Below, in pieces: positions 1-7,653 of a stretch of 10,813 nucleotides of DNA (within the stretch, counting starts at the first letter, position 1; every line of letters begins with the position of its first letter). This DNA comes from Burkholderiales bacterium. GTDB taxonomy: Bacteria; Pseudomonadota; Gammaproteobacteria; Burkholderiales; Casimicrobiaceae. The stretch covers positions 1-10,813 of the forward strand of contig JAICVH010000042.1 in NCBI GenBank assembly GCA_025935435.1, given 5' to 3'. The translations under genes and the position numbers were made by a program. Below the pieces are notes generated by a model, which was given only the letters and a program-made list of their open reading frames with translations, was not told where the DNA came from and made no database searches.

Positions 1-105
1 GCGCAGCACCGGTCGCCGGCGATCGTAGCCAAACGACAGGTCGGATAACTGGACAGCCGTTTCGGTCGGACACGTCGGCGAGACGGTGCCGGTTTCGACG
101 CTCAT
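1..105 (-). CDS. ABC transporter ATP-binding protein, N-terminal fragment (possibly MlaF)
   Basis: Reading leftwards from the ATG at 105-103, 35 codons stay open to the window edge. After a polar leader of about 17 residues comes a run like VQLSDLSFGYDRRRPVLR. This is the usual first strand and aromatic A-loop (FGY) of ABC ATPases, ahead of the Walker A, which would lie outside the window. The A-loop tyrosine stacks on the ATP base. The wording fits MlaF, the ATPase of the MlaFEDB phospholipid transporter, and mla genes lie near kdsD in Escherichia coli, but 35 residues cannot separate MlaF from other ABC ATPases. No Shine-Dalgarno sequence precedes the ATG. A TACAAT box lies about 28 nt upstream, so the gene may have its own promoter. 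Confidence 0.6.
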   Translation of the reverse strand, partial: MSVETGTVSPTCPTETAVQLSDLSFGYDRRRPVLR

Positions 106-132
106 CGGGGGTTGGGAAAATGGGGAACGCGG

Positions 133-138
133 ATTGTA
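133..138 (-). promoter_or_regulatory. Candidate -10 box upstream of the ABC ATPase gene
   Basis: On the minus strand the hexamer reads TACAAT, five of six matches to the sigma-70 -10 consensus, and lies 27 nt before the ATG at 105. I found no convincing -35 hexamer at 16-18 nt spacing, so this is a weak call. It would let the ABC operon be transcribed apart from the antiporter gene upstream. Confidence 0.35.
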
Positions 139-220
139 GCCGCTCTCCCGGAAAAGCCGGAAATTGCAGCGTCGCCCGCAGACGACAGTACTGCCGGCTC
201 GATATCGCCACAGGGCGACG

Positions 221-337
221 TTACTCGGCCTCCTTGTTCATCTCTGCCTGACGTGAATCCGGCGTGTCGGCCTCACTCAATCGTGCGACGACGGGCCCTT
301 CGGGCCTGCGCTCGCTTCGCTCGCGCACCGCACTCAT
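221..337 (-). CDS. Small ORF A, 38 codons, unknown function
   Basis: This ORF starts at the ATG at 337-335, which overlaps the antiporter stop as ATGA, and ends with TAA at 223-221. The peptide begins MSAVRERSERRPEG and ends NKEAE; it is strongly charged, with no hydrophobic segment and no known domain. Its length and several exact words match small ORF B at the other end of the window: the 13-mer at 295-307, the 13-mer at 262-274 and the 12-mer at 223-234 all recur there in the same order. The 13-mer at 295-307 includes a small hairpin (GGCCC, TTC, GGGCC on the plus strand, 294-306). The stop-start overlap would permit translational coupling to the antiporter. It may be a real micro-gene or a non-coding repeat that happens to be open; I cannot decide between them. 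Confidence 0.35.
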   Translation of the reverse strand: MSAVRERSERRPEGPVVARLSEADTPDSRQAEMNKEAE

Positions 338-2295
338 TCGCCCTGCAGCAGACGCTGCTCGGCGCGCCCGAGTTCACGCGGCCGCCCCAGCAGCACGACA
401 GCGTCGCCGGGCTCGAAACGCCAGCCCGCGTCGGGCGCCACCGAGCGCGCGCCACGGCGGCGCACACCGGTCACTTCCACCCACGCGCTGACCCCCAGTT
501 CGTCGAGCGACCGTCCGATCGCATGTGCGCGCTCGTTCAGCAGCACCGTGCGAAGGCGCGGCTGCAGATTGTCGGCGGCCTCGTAATCGCTCGCGCCGTG
601 AAAAAAGCCGCGAAACAAACCGTAGCGTTCCTCGCGAATCGAGCGAATGTTCTGCAGCACGCGATTGAGCGGAACGCCGAGCACCAGCAGCGAATGCGAC
701 GCGAGCATCAGGCTGCCTTCGAGCACTTCCGGGACCACTTCGGTTGCGCCGGCGGCCAGGAGCTTGTCGAGTTCGGAATCGTCACGCGTGCGGACGATCA
801 CCGGCAATTCGGGACGCAGTTGCTGGACGTGATGCAGGATCTTGAGCGCCGTCGGCGTGTCGGCGAACGTGATCACCACCGCGCGGGCTTTGGCGATTCC
901 CGCGGATACCAGCGTCTCGCGGCGGCTCGCATCGCCGTACACGACGCTCGTTCCATCGGCCGCGTCGCGCACGCGCTGCGGATCCGCATCGAGCGCGAGA
1001 TACGTGATGTCCTCGCGTTCGAGGAGACGCGTCAGGTTCTGCCCGGAGCGGCCGAAGCCGCAGACGATCACGTGGCCCTGCCGCGCCATCGTGAATGCGG
1101 CGACCTGCGTGACTTCGGCCGCGCGGGCGAGCCAGTCGTTCGCCGTCAATCTGCGCACCCACGTGTTCGCGTTCTCGATCAAAAGCGGCGCAATCAGCAT
1201 CGACAGGATCATCGACGCGAGCACGAGCTGCATGAACTCCGGCGACAACAACGTGTTCGCCGACGCCAGCGCAAGCATGACGAGCGCGAACTCACCCGCC
1301 TGCGCAAGGTAAAAACCGGTGCGAAGCGCCGTGGCAAGCGGCGCACCGAACGCGCGCGCAAGCAGGATGATCAGCAGCAGCTTGGCGCCGACCGGAACGA
1401 CGAGGAGCGCGAGCAGCTCGAGCGGGTGCAGCGCGACGCCGCGAAGGTCCAGCATCATGCCGATCGTCACGAAAAAAAGCCCGAGCAGGACATCGCGAAA
1501 CGGCTTGATGTCTTCCTCGACCTGATACCGGAACTCCGTTTCCGAGATCAGCATGCCGGCGAGAAACGCGCCAAGCGCGAGCGAAAGCCCCGCGAGTTCG
1601 GTCAATTCCGCCATGCCGAGCGTGACGAGAAGAACGTTCAGCACGAACAGTTCGGGTGAGCGCTGGCGCGCGACGATGTGGAACCACGCGCGCATCGGGC
1701 GCTGTCCGAGGAACAGGATGATCGTGAGGGCGACCACGGCCTTGGCCAGCGCGACCGCAAGGATGGTGGCGACGTTTGCACCGGAACCAGCCAACGCCGG
1801 GATGAGAATCAGGAACGCGACGACGGCAAGATCCTGAAACAGCAGGATGCCCATGATGTCGCGTCCGTGCGGTGTGCCGAGTTCCGACCGCTCGGCAAGC
1901 ATCTTCGACACGATGGCCGTCGAGCTCATCGCGAGGGCGCCTCCCAGGACGACGCCTGCTCGCCAGTCGAATCCGAGCAACTGCACGACGATCATGCTCG
2001 CGATCGTCGTGATCGCCACTTGAGAAAAGCCAAGACCGAACACCGCGCGACGCATCGCCCGCAGTTGCGGCAGGCTGAACTCGAGGCCGATCGAGAACAT
2101 CAGGAACACGATGCCGAATTCGGCCAGGTGCCGCGTGGCCGCATCGTCGGGCACCACGGCGAGCGCGTGGGGACCCAGTGCAATGCCGACGATCAGATAG
2201 CCCAGTATCGGCGGCAGCCGCAGCCGCCGGCAGATCGTCACGACGATGACCGACGCCGCGAGCAGGAGCAGGATCAGCAGCAGCGTCTGGGGCAT
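334..2295 (-). CDS. CPA2-family monovalent cation:proton antiporter with RCK domain (KefB/KefC/YbaL-like)
   Basis: This 653-residue inner-membrane protein exchanges a monovalent cation, probably K+, for protons. Residues 1-380 form a typical Na+/H+ exchanger domain of about 12 hydrophobic segments. It includes the conserved LLFQDLAVV stretch (151-159, with Q154 and D155) and the FLMFSIGLEF stretch (64-73). Residues 407-525 are an RCK/TrkA-N domain with the nucleotide-binding motif GFGRSG (413-418) and acidic residues at 436-438. Residues 570-650 look like a TrkA-C domain. The length is near that of KefB and KefC (about 600-620) plus the C-terminal TrkA-C part, which makes YbaL or other RCK-gated CPA2 proteins better matches than glutathione-gated KefB. 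It is divergent from kdsD across 145 bp. The ATG at 2295 is the best start, as it begins directly in the first membrane helix. Confidence 0.93.
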   Translation of the reverse strand: MPQTLLLILLLLAASVIVVTICRRLRLPPILGYLIVGIALGPHALAVVPDDAATRHLAEFGIVFLMFSIGLEFSLPQLRAMRRAVFGLGFSQVAITTIASMIVVQLLGFDWRAGVVLGGALAMSSTAIVSKMLAERSELGTPHGRDIMGILLFQDLAVVAFLILIPALAGSGANVATILAVALAKAVVALTIILFLGQRPMRAWFHIVARQRSPELFVLNVLLVTLGMAELTELAGLSLALGAFLAGMLISETEFRYQVEEDIKPFRDVLLGLFFVTIGMMLDLRGVALHPLELLALLVVPVGAKLLLIILLARAFGAPLATALRTGFYLAQAGEFALVMLALASANTLLSPEFMQLVLASMILSMLIAPLLIENANTWVRRLTANDWLARAAEVTQVAAFTMARQGHVIVCGFGRSGQNLTRLLEREDITYLALDADPQRVRDAADGTSVVYGDASRRETLVSAGIAKARAVVITFADTPTALKILHHVQQLRPELPVIVRTRDDSELDKLLAAGATEVVPEVLEGSLMLASHSLLVLGVPLNRVLQNIRSIREERYGLFRGFFHGASDYEAADNLQPRLRTVLLNERAHAIGRSLDELGVSAWVEVTGVRRRGARSVAPDAGWRFEPGDAVVLLGRPRELGRAEQRLLQGE

Positions 2296-2427
2296 CGCGG
2301 GCTCGGACGTCGATCGTTCGGCGAACTTATCACGATGCGATCGCCGAGCGCCTCGGACGCAGTCAACGCCATGGATGACGTCATCGCGGCGAACCGCTGC
2401 GCGCGTCGTCCATCAGGTGCCGGGCGG

Positions 2428-2433
2428 TATACT
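2428..2433 (+). promoter_or_regulatory. Candidate -10 box of kdsD, implying a leaderless or near-leaderless start
   Basis: TATACT matches the -10 consensus at five of six positions and ends 7 nt before the kdsD ATG at 2441. Transcription would then start at or within a base or two of the ATG, leaving no room for a ribosome binding site, and none is seen. No clear -35 hexamer lies 16-18 nt upstream. It sits in the divergent antiporter/kdsD region. Confidence 0.4.
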
Positions 2434-2440
2434 TGACGCA

Positions 2441-3466
2441 ATGACCGCAGACGCCGGTGTACGCACGAAACCGCGCAGCGCCGATGCCCGCCCGGTCGAT
2501 CATGCGCGCGCGCTGGCGCTTGCGCGAAGGGTGCTCGACACCGAAGCATCCGCGATCGCCTCGCTGGCGACGCGCCTCGGCGACGATTTCATCGCGGCAG
2601 TCGAGCTGATGCTCCGTTGCCGCGGGCGCGTCGTCGTCTCGGGAATCGGCAAGTCGGGACATGTCGCGCGCAAGCTCGCAGCAACGCTCGCATCGACCGG
2701 AACGCCCGCGTTCTTCGTGCATCCAGCCGAGGCGGGTCACGGCGACCTCGGCATGATCGCCGCCGATGACGTCGTCGTCATGTTGTCGAATTCGGGCGAA
2801 ACGGACGAGCTCGTATTGTTGACGCCGCATCTGAAGCGCCAGGGCGCGGCGCTGATCGCATTGACCGGCAACGAACACAGCTCACTTGCGCAATCCGCTG
2901 ACGTGCACCTCGACGCGGCCGTCGATACGGAAGCGTGTCCGCTGGGTCTTGCGCCGACCGCGAGCACGACGGCCGCACTCGCGCTTGGTGACGCGCTTGC
3001 GCTCGCGTTGCTCGATGCGCGCGGCTTTTCGGTCGAGGACTTCGCGCGCTCGCATCCCGGTGGCGCGCTCGGGCGTCGACTGCTGACGCGCGTCGCGGAC
3101 GTCATGCGGACCGGCCCCGCCGTGCCGCGCGTCGACCGATCGGCGACGCTCGCCGAAGCAATCGTCGAAATGAGCAGCAAGGGCATGGGCATGACGATCG
3201 TCACCGACGGCGACGCCGTGTGCGGCATCTTCACCGACGGTGACCTGCGCCGGTGCCTCGGCCACGATACGAACGTGATGCAGCGTGGTGTTGCCGACGT
3301 CATGACGCGCACGCCTCGCACGATCGATCCGTCACGCCTCGCCGCCGACTGCGTGCTGTTGATGGAAACCGCGCCCAAGGTGACGCAGCTCGTCGTCGTA
3401 GACGATGGGCAGCGACTCGCCGGGGCCGTCCACGTGCACGACCTGTTCCGCGCCCGCGTGATCTAG
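2441..3466 (+). CDS. kdsD: Arabinose-5-phosphate isomerase KdsD
   Basis: The enzyme converts ribulose 5-phosphate to arabinose 5-phosphate, the first step towards Kdo for the LPS inner core, in the cytoplasm. The 341 residues comprise an SIS sugar-isomerase domain (about 62-195), with SGIGKSGH at 67-74 and SNSGETDE at 116-123, and two CBS domains (about 222-275 and 287-341). The four residues reported as catalytic in E. coli KdsD (K59, E111, E152, H193) correspond here to K71, E123, E164 and H205, all with the same offset of 12. The frame is open upstream to 2246, but that part overlaps the antiporter's start region and has no family similarity, so the ATG at 2441 is chosen. The N-terminus is about 12 residues longer than in E. 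coli. It is followed by kdsC after 9 nt and is probably the first gene of the LPS operon. Confidence 0.97.
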   Translation: MTADAGVRTKPRSADARPVDHARALALARRVLDTEASAIASLATRLGDDFIAAVELMLRCRGRVVVSGIGKSGHVARKLAATLASTGTPAFFVHPAEAGHGDLGMIAADDVVVMLSNSGETDELVLLTPHLKRQGAALIALTGNEHSSLAQSADVHLDAAVDTEACPLGLAPTASTTAALALGDALALALLDARGFSVEDFARSHPGGALGRRLLTRVADVMRTGPAVPRVDRSATLAEAIVEMSSKGMGMTIVTDGDAVCGIFTDGDLRRCLGHDTNVMQRGVADVMTRTPRTIDPSRLAADCVLLMETAPKVTQLVVVDDGQRLAGAVHVHDLFRARVI

Positions 3467-3475
3467 GCGCACTGC

Positions 3476-4039
3476 ATGGACGACGCGCTTTTCGCCCGCG
3501 CACGGCGCGTGCGATTCCTATCCTGCGACGTCGATGGCGTGCTGACCGACGGCCGCATCTACGTCGACGATCACGGTCATGAATTCAAGGCTTTTTCGGC
3601 GCTCGACGGCGTCGCACTCAATCTCCTCGCGCGCGCCGGCATCGTCGTCGCGTGGATCACCGGCAGCGCGGCGCCCGCGGTGACGCATCGTGCACAGCAA
3701 CTGCGCATCCCGCACGTCGTACTGGACGCGCACGACAAGCTGACGCCGTGGGAACGGCTCCGCGGCGAGCTCGGCCTCGCTCTCGAGCAATGCGCGCATA
3801 TCGGAGACGACCTGCCGGACATCCCGGTGCTTGCTGCATGCGGATTCGCGGCGACGGTGCCGCATGCGCCCGCCGCGGTACGTGCGCATGCGCATTACGT
3901 CACGTCGCGCGACGGCGGCAGCGGCGCCGTGCGCGAGCTGGCGGACCTGATCCTCGAAGCGCAGGGCTGCGGCGGCGCGGACGAAGTGCGCAACGCGCAG
4001 GCGTTGCCGCCGCTCGCCGTTGTGCGCGACGCAGGCTAG
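3476..4039 (+). CDS. kdsC: 3-deoxy-D-manno-octulosonate 8-phosphate phosphatase KdsC
   Basis: This HAD-superfamily phosphatase removes phosphate from Kdo 8-phosphate to give free Kdo, two steps after KdsD. The 187 residues match E. coli KdsC (188). Motif I is DVDGVLTDG (18-26), with nucleophile D18 and acid/base D20. Motif II is ITGS, the motif III lysine is in HDKLTPWE, and motif IV is GDDLPD. It lacks a cap domain, as expected for this tetrameric family. The last 25 residues, rich in Gly, Ala and Pro, are not conserved. The ATG at 3476 follows the kdsD stop by 9 nt with only a weak AGG upstream; lptC follows after 16 nt. A fusion or truncation is not seen. Confidence 0.97.
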   Translation: MDDALFARARRVRFLSCDVDGVLTDGRIYVDDHGHEFKAFSALDGVALNLLARAGIVVAWITGSAAPAVTHRAQQLRIPHVVLDAHDKLTPWERLRGELGLALEQCAHIGDDLPDIPVLAACGFAATVPHAPAAVRAHAHYVTSRDGGSGAVRELADLILEAQGCGGADEVRNAQALPPLAVVRDAG

Positions 4040-4055
4040 AGCGAAGCGCCCACGA

Positions 4056-4673
4056 ATGGATCGCATGCGTGCCCTCATCGACCGATTCGTCGCCTGGTCG
4101 CCGGTGTTGCTGCTTGGCGCGCTGGCGGCGCTCACCTACTGGCTGGATGCGCAAGTGCAACCGCCCGCGTCACGTCGCGACGGTTCGTCACGACACGACC
4201 CGGATCTGTTCCTGCAGGATTTCAAGGCGATCACGTTCGACCAGTTCGGCAATCCACGCGAAACGCTGTCCGCGGCGCGCGCCGATCATTTTCCGGACGA
4301 TGACAGCGCCGAACTGCAGGCGCCGCGGCTGTCGCTATCGCAACCGGATCGGCCGATGTTGACGATCAGTGCCGAACGCGGGCGCATCGACGGCGATCGC
4401 AACCAGGGTGATTTCACCGGTCACGTGCAGGTCGAGCGCGCCGCCGCGGCTGCGGCGAAGGATGGACAGCCCAACGGCCCGGTGAAGCTCGTCACCGAAT
4501 CGTTGCACGTGACGACGCGCGACCAGCGCGTAAGCACCGATCAGCCCGTGACGATCGTGGAGCCGCGTGGAATAATCCGCGGCCGAGGCCTCGAGTTCGA
4601 CAACAAGGCGAAGACCGTGCGCATCAAGTCGCAGGTCAGTGGTACGTTTCAGCCCCAGGAAATTTCGAAATGA
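4056..4673 (+). CDS. lptC: LPS export system protein LptC
   Basis: LptC is a bitopic inner-membrane protein that receives LPS from LptB2FG and passes it to LptA through its periplasmic beta-jellyroll. The 205-residue product has a short basic N-terminus, one membrane segment (about 13-30, with SPVLLLGALAALTYWL) and a periplasmic DUF1239 domain. That domain has the typical phrasing DPDLFLQDFKAITFDQFG near its start and LEFDNKAKTVRI near its end. E. coli LptC is 191 residues. A TTG at 4020 in frame would overlap kdsC and add 12 residues; the ATG at 4056 gives the usual LptC N-terminus. A second ATG at 4065 is also possible. Its stop overlaps the lptA start (ATGA), consistent with translational coupling. 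Confidence 0.92.
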   Translation: MDRMRALIDRFVAWSPVLLLGALAALTYWLDAQVQPPASRRDGSSRHDPDLFLQDFKAITFDQFGNPRETLSAARADHFPDDDSAELQAPRLSLSQPDRPMLTISAERGRIDGDRNQGDFTGHVQVERAAAAAAKDGQPNGPVKLVTESLHVTTRDQRVSTDQPVTIVEPRGIIRGRGLEFDNKAKTVRIKSQVSGTFQPQEISK

Positions 4674-5362
4674 TGCAACGTGTGCGTGCTGCGCTCCACG
4701 GTGCGCTGCTTGTCGCGTGCGCGCTATCCGCGACCGTCGCCGCACCCGCGCGCGCCGAGAAGGCCGATCGCGAAAAGCCGATCAACTTTTCGGCCGAGCA
4801 GCCCGCCGAGGTCGATTTCGAAAAGCGCATCGGCACACTGAAGGGAAACGTCGTCATCACGCAGGGCACGATGACGATCCGTGCGGATCGCATCGATTTC
4901 AAGCAGAACCCGGACAATTCGCTGTCGGCGACCGCGACGGGCAACCCGGTCAGCTTTCGCCAGAAGAAGGACGACTCGGACGAGTATTACGAAGGCTTCG
5001 CGCAACGTGCCGTCTACGATGGCCAGAAGCAACTGCTGGAACTGTTCGATCGCGCGTTGCTGAAACAGGGCAGCGACGAGATCCGCAGCAACTACGTTTC
5101 GTACAACAGCGCGACCGGCATCTTCAAGGCCGAGGGACGGCCGGACGCGCCGGGTATCGAAGGGCCGGGCGATCGCGTGCGCGGCGTGTTCCAGCCGCGA
5201 TCGGAATCGCCGCTGTCGCCGAAAGGCGATTCGGCGGCCAAGGACGCGACGGCCAAGGACGCCAAGGCAGCGGCGCGCGACAAGGCGCCCGCAAGCAAGA
5301 GCGCGCCACCGCTGCGGCTCACGCCGGACGCCTCGCTCGGACCCGCGCCCGCCCGCAAGTGA
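4670..5362 (+). CDS. lptA: Periplasmic LPS-transport bridge protein LptA, with an extended C-terminal tail
   Basis: LptA oligomerises into the periplasmic bridge that carries LPS from LptC to the outer-membrane LptDE complex. The 230-residue precursor has a signal peptide (basic start, hydrophobic 9-25, probable cleavage after APARA at residue 29). An OstA-type beta-jellyroll follows (about 38-176), with GTLKGNVVITQGTMTIRADR at 55-74 as its hallmark. Residues 177-230 form a low-complexity tail rich in Ala, Lys, Pro and Ser, containing imperfect repeats such as AKDATAKDAK. This makes the protein about 45 residues longer than E. coli LptA (185). The gene begins ATGATG, overlapping the lptC stop, and ends in a GTGA overlap with lptB. 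Confidence 0.95.
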   Translation: MMQRVRAALHGALLVACALSATVAAPARAEKADREKPINFSAEQPAEVDFEKRIGTLKGNVVITQGTMTIRADRIDFKQNPDNSLSATATGNPVSFRQKKDDSDEYYEGFAQRAVYDGQKQLLELFDRALLKQGSDEIRSNYVSYNSATGIFKAEGRPDAPGIEGPGDRVRGVFQPRSESPLSPKGDSAAKDATAKDAKAAARDKAPASKSAPPLRLTPDASLGPAPARK

Positions 5363-6081
5363 GCAATCTAACGGCCGCGCACCTTCGCAAGCGCTACAAG
5401 GCACGCACCGTCGTTCACGACGTTTCGCTCGAAGTCGCGAGCGGCGAAGTCATCGGCCTGCTTGGACCGAACGGCGCCGGCAAGACCACCTGCTTCTACA
5501 TGATCGTCGGGCTGGTCGCGCCCGATGGCGGCGAAATCGCACTCGACGACGAGGATCTGTCGCGGTTGCCGATCCACCGCCGCGCACGACGGGGCCTGTC
5601 GTATCTGCCGCAGGAAGCGTCGATCTTTCGCAAGCTCACGGTGTCGCAGAACGTGCGCGCGATTCTCGAGTTGCAGGACCTCGATGACGACGCGCTTCTG
5701 AACCGGCTCGACGCGCTGCTCGAAGATCTGTCGATTTCGCACCTCGCCGATGCACCGGCCGTCTCGTTGTCAGGCGGCGAGCGCAGGCGCGTCGAAATCG
5801 CCCGGGCGCTCGCGACGCGACCGCGCTTCATCCTGCTCGACGAGCCGTTCGCCGGCGTCGATCCGATCGCCGTGCTCGACATTCAGAAAATCATCGGCTT
5901 TCTGAAGGAGCGTGGCATCGGCGTGCTCATCACCGACCACAACGTGCGCGAAACGCTCGGCATCTGCGATCGCGCGTACATCATCAACGAGGGGCGGGTG
6001 CTGGCGTCCGGCGCGCCGGGTGAGATTGTTTATAATGAAGACGTCCGGAAAGTGTATCTCGGCGAGCATTTCCGGCTGTAG
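5359..6081 (+). CDS. lptB: LPS export ABC transporter ATPase LptB
   Basis: LptB is the cytoplasmic ATPase that powers LPS extraction by LptFG. The 240 residues equal the family length (241 in E. coli). Walker A is GPNGAGKTT (36-44), the Q-loop glutamine is Q85 in YLPQEASIF, the signature is LSGGERRRVEIARAL (137-151), Walker B is FILLDEPF with catalytic E162, and the H-loop is H194 in ITDHNVRET. The start is GTG at 5359, overlapping the lptA stop as GTGA; the frame is open further upstream through lptA but without any family similarity. lptF and lptG are not in the window, as is usual. rpoN follows after 6 nt. Confidence 0.97.
   Translation: MSNLTAAHLRKRYKARTVVHDVSLEVASGEVIGLLGPNGAGKTTCFYMIVGLVAPDGGEIALDDEDLSRLPIHRRARRGLSYLPQEASIFRKLTVSQNVRAILELQDLDDDALLNRLDALLEDLSISHLADAPAVSLSGGERRRVEIARALATRPRFILLDEPFAGVDPIAVLDIQKIIGFLKERGIGVLITDHNVRETLGICDRAYIINEGRVLASGAPGEIVYNEDVRKVYLGEHFRL
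6031..6036 (+). promoter_or_regulatory. Candidate internal -10 box for rpoN inside the end of lptB
   Basis: A perfect TATAAT lies in the lptB codons for IVYNED, 51 nt before the rpoN ATG. It stands out as an AT-rich patch in G+C-rich surroundings. No recognisable -35 lies at the right distance. The encoded residues are conserved in LptB, so the match may owe partly to protein constraint. It could give rpoN some transcription independent of the LPS genes. Confidence 0.25.
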
Positions 6082-6087
6082 GGTCGC

Positions 6088-7551
6088 ATGAAGCAGACGC
6101 TCCAACTCAAGCTCTCGCAGCATCTCACGCTGACGCCGCAACTGCAGCAGTCGATCCGACTGCTGCAACTATCGACGATCGAGCTCAATGCCGAAGTCGA
6201 GCGGATGCTGCAGGAAAATCCATTGCTCGAGCGTGCGGAATCGGAGGACGAACGTCCCGCCGAGGTGCCGCTCGCAGGTCCTGGGCGCGTGGGTGACGAG
6301 CACGACCGAAGCACGCGCGAAGTCGCTTCCGATGACCGCGACAGCCGCAGCACACGCGACGACGCACCCGAAGTTGCGGATTTTGCCGATTACGGCGGCA
6401 GCGGCGACAGCGACTGGGGCGGGGGCAACGGCTCCGACGACGACGATTTCCTGCCGCAGCAGATCGCGACGAGTACGTTGCGCGATCACCTGAACGGCCA
6501 GCTTGCACTGCTGAACCTGCCGCTGCGCGATCGTCACATCGTCACGGCGCTGATCGATGCACTGGACGAGGACGGCTATCTCGCGACGCCGCTCGAAGAG
6601 ATCGCCGAGCTGTTTCCCGCCGAGCTCGAAATCGAGCCCGACGACCTGTCGATTGCACTCAAATACGTGCAAAGCTTCGAACCGGCCGGCGTCGGCGCGC
6701 GCGATTGCGCCGAATGCCTGACGCTGCAGTTGAAGACGCTTCCGCCCACGACGCCGTTCCTCGCAGATGCGCTGAAGGTCGTCGATGGCCATCTTTCACT
6801 GCTTGCGAACCGTGACTTCACGAAGCTGAAGCGCCTGCTCCACACCGATGATGCCGGCGTACGCGGGGTTCGCGATCTGATCCGCAGCCTGAGCCCGCGC
6901 CCCGGCGCAGCGTTCTCGAAGGCCGAAGCGAACTACGTCATCCCGGACGTGGTCGTACGGAAAGTGAGAAACCAGTGGGTCGCGTCGCTGAACGAGGCGG
7001 CGATGCCCAAGCTGCGGCTCAACCGCATCTACGCCGATATTCTGACGCGCAACCGCGAGAGCTCGAACCAGCAGCTCGCCGCTCAGTTGCAGGAAGCCAA
7101 ATGGCTGATCCGCAACGTGCAACAGCGTTTCGACACGATCCTGCGCGTGGCGAAGGCCATCGTCGAGCGCCAGCGGCGCTTCTTCGAGCACGGCGAGGTG
7201 GCGATGCGGCCGATGGTTTTGCGCGAGATCGCCGACATGCTGTCGTTGCACGAATCGACGATTTCGCGTGTGACGACGCAGAAGTACATGCTGACGCCGC
7301 GCGGCACTTTCGAGCTCAAGTACTTCTTCGGCAGCCACGTCGCGACCGACACCGGCGGCGCTGCCTCGGCCACGGCGATTCGCGCGCTGATCAAGCAGCT
7401 GATTGCCGCGGAAGACACGAAGACGCCGCTCACCGACAGCAAGATCGCCGACATGCTCGGCGAACAGGGCATCCTAGTCGCCCGCCGCACCATCGCGAAG
7501 TACCGCGAATCGCTGCAGATACCGCCGGTGAACATGCGCAAGGCGCTGTGA
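6088..7551 (+). CDS. rpoN: RNA polymerase sigma-54 factor RpoN
   Basis: RpoN directs RNA polymerase to -24/-12 promoters that need an AAA+ activator. The 487 residues (E. coli 477) show all regions in order. Region I is Gln/Leu-rich (1-49, starting MKQTLQLKLSQHLTLTPQLQ). Region II is acidic and Gly-rich (about 50-125), with a WGGGNGSDDDDF patch. The core-binding domain follows from about 126, and the helix-turn-helix lies around 378-400 (LREIADMLSLHESTISRVTT). The C-terminal RpoN box is ARRTIAKYR at 465-473, close to the consensus ARRTVAKYR. The ATG at 6088 follows lptB by 6 nt with only a weak AGGG upstream, so it is probably co-transcribed with the lpt genes. A sigma-54 site lies in the gap downstream. 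Confidence 0.98.
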   Translation: MKQTLQLKLSQHLTLTPQLQQSIRLLQLSTIELNAEVERMLQENPLLERAESEDERPAEVPLAGPGRVGDEHDRSTREVASDDRDSRSTRDDAPEVADFADYGGSGDSDWGGGNGSDDDDFLPQQIATSTLRDHLNGQLALLNLPLRDRHIVTALIDALDEDGYLATPLEEIAELFPAELEIEPDDLSIALKYVQSFEPAGVGARDCAECLTLQLKTLPPTTPFLADALKVVDGHLSLLANRDFTKLKRLLHTDDAGVRGVRDLIRSLSPRPGAAFSKAEANYVIPDVVVRKVRNQWVASLNEAAMPKLRLNRIYADILTRNRESSNQQLAAQLQEAKWLIRNVQQRFDTILRVAKAIVERQRRFFEHGEVAMRPMVLREIADMLSLHESTISRVTTQKYMLTPRGTFELKYFFGSHVATDTGGAASATAIRALIKQLIAAEDTKTPLTDSKIADMLGEQGILVARRTIAKYRESLQIPPVNMRKAL

Positions 7552-7653
7552 CGGCGCTGGGCCGATGCCGTTGCCTGCCGCCTCTTCCCGCCCGACTACA
7601 GCTCGCGTTCCGCGTCGTTTCCCGAACCTCCATCGCCTGCCGCCGATACCGGC

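Noticed and set aside
293..307. Hairpin after the antiporter gene as an intrinsic terminator
   Set aside because: The stem is only 5-6 bp and is not followed by a run of T on the minus strand; it is better explained as part of the element shared with small ORF B.
112..1659. 515-codon plus-strand ORF antisense to the antiporter gene
   Set aside because: Its product is an Arg/Gln/His-rich sequence with no domain; the opposite strand encodes a complete, well-conserved CPA2 antiporter. Long open antisense frames are expected in G+C-rich genes.
2246..2440. N-terminal extension of KdsD by 65 codons
   Set aside because: It overlaps the antiporter start, shows no family similarity, and a -10-like box lies just before the ATG at 2441.
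4639..5358. Open frame upstream of lptB that would extend LptB by 240 residues
   Set aside because: It runs out of frame through lptA, is Arg-rich and resembles no protein; LptB is complete from the GTG at 5359.
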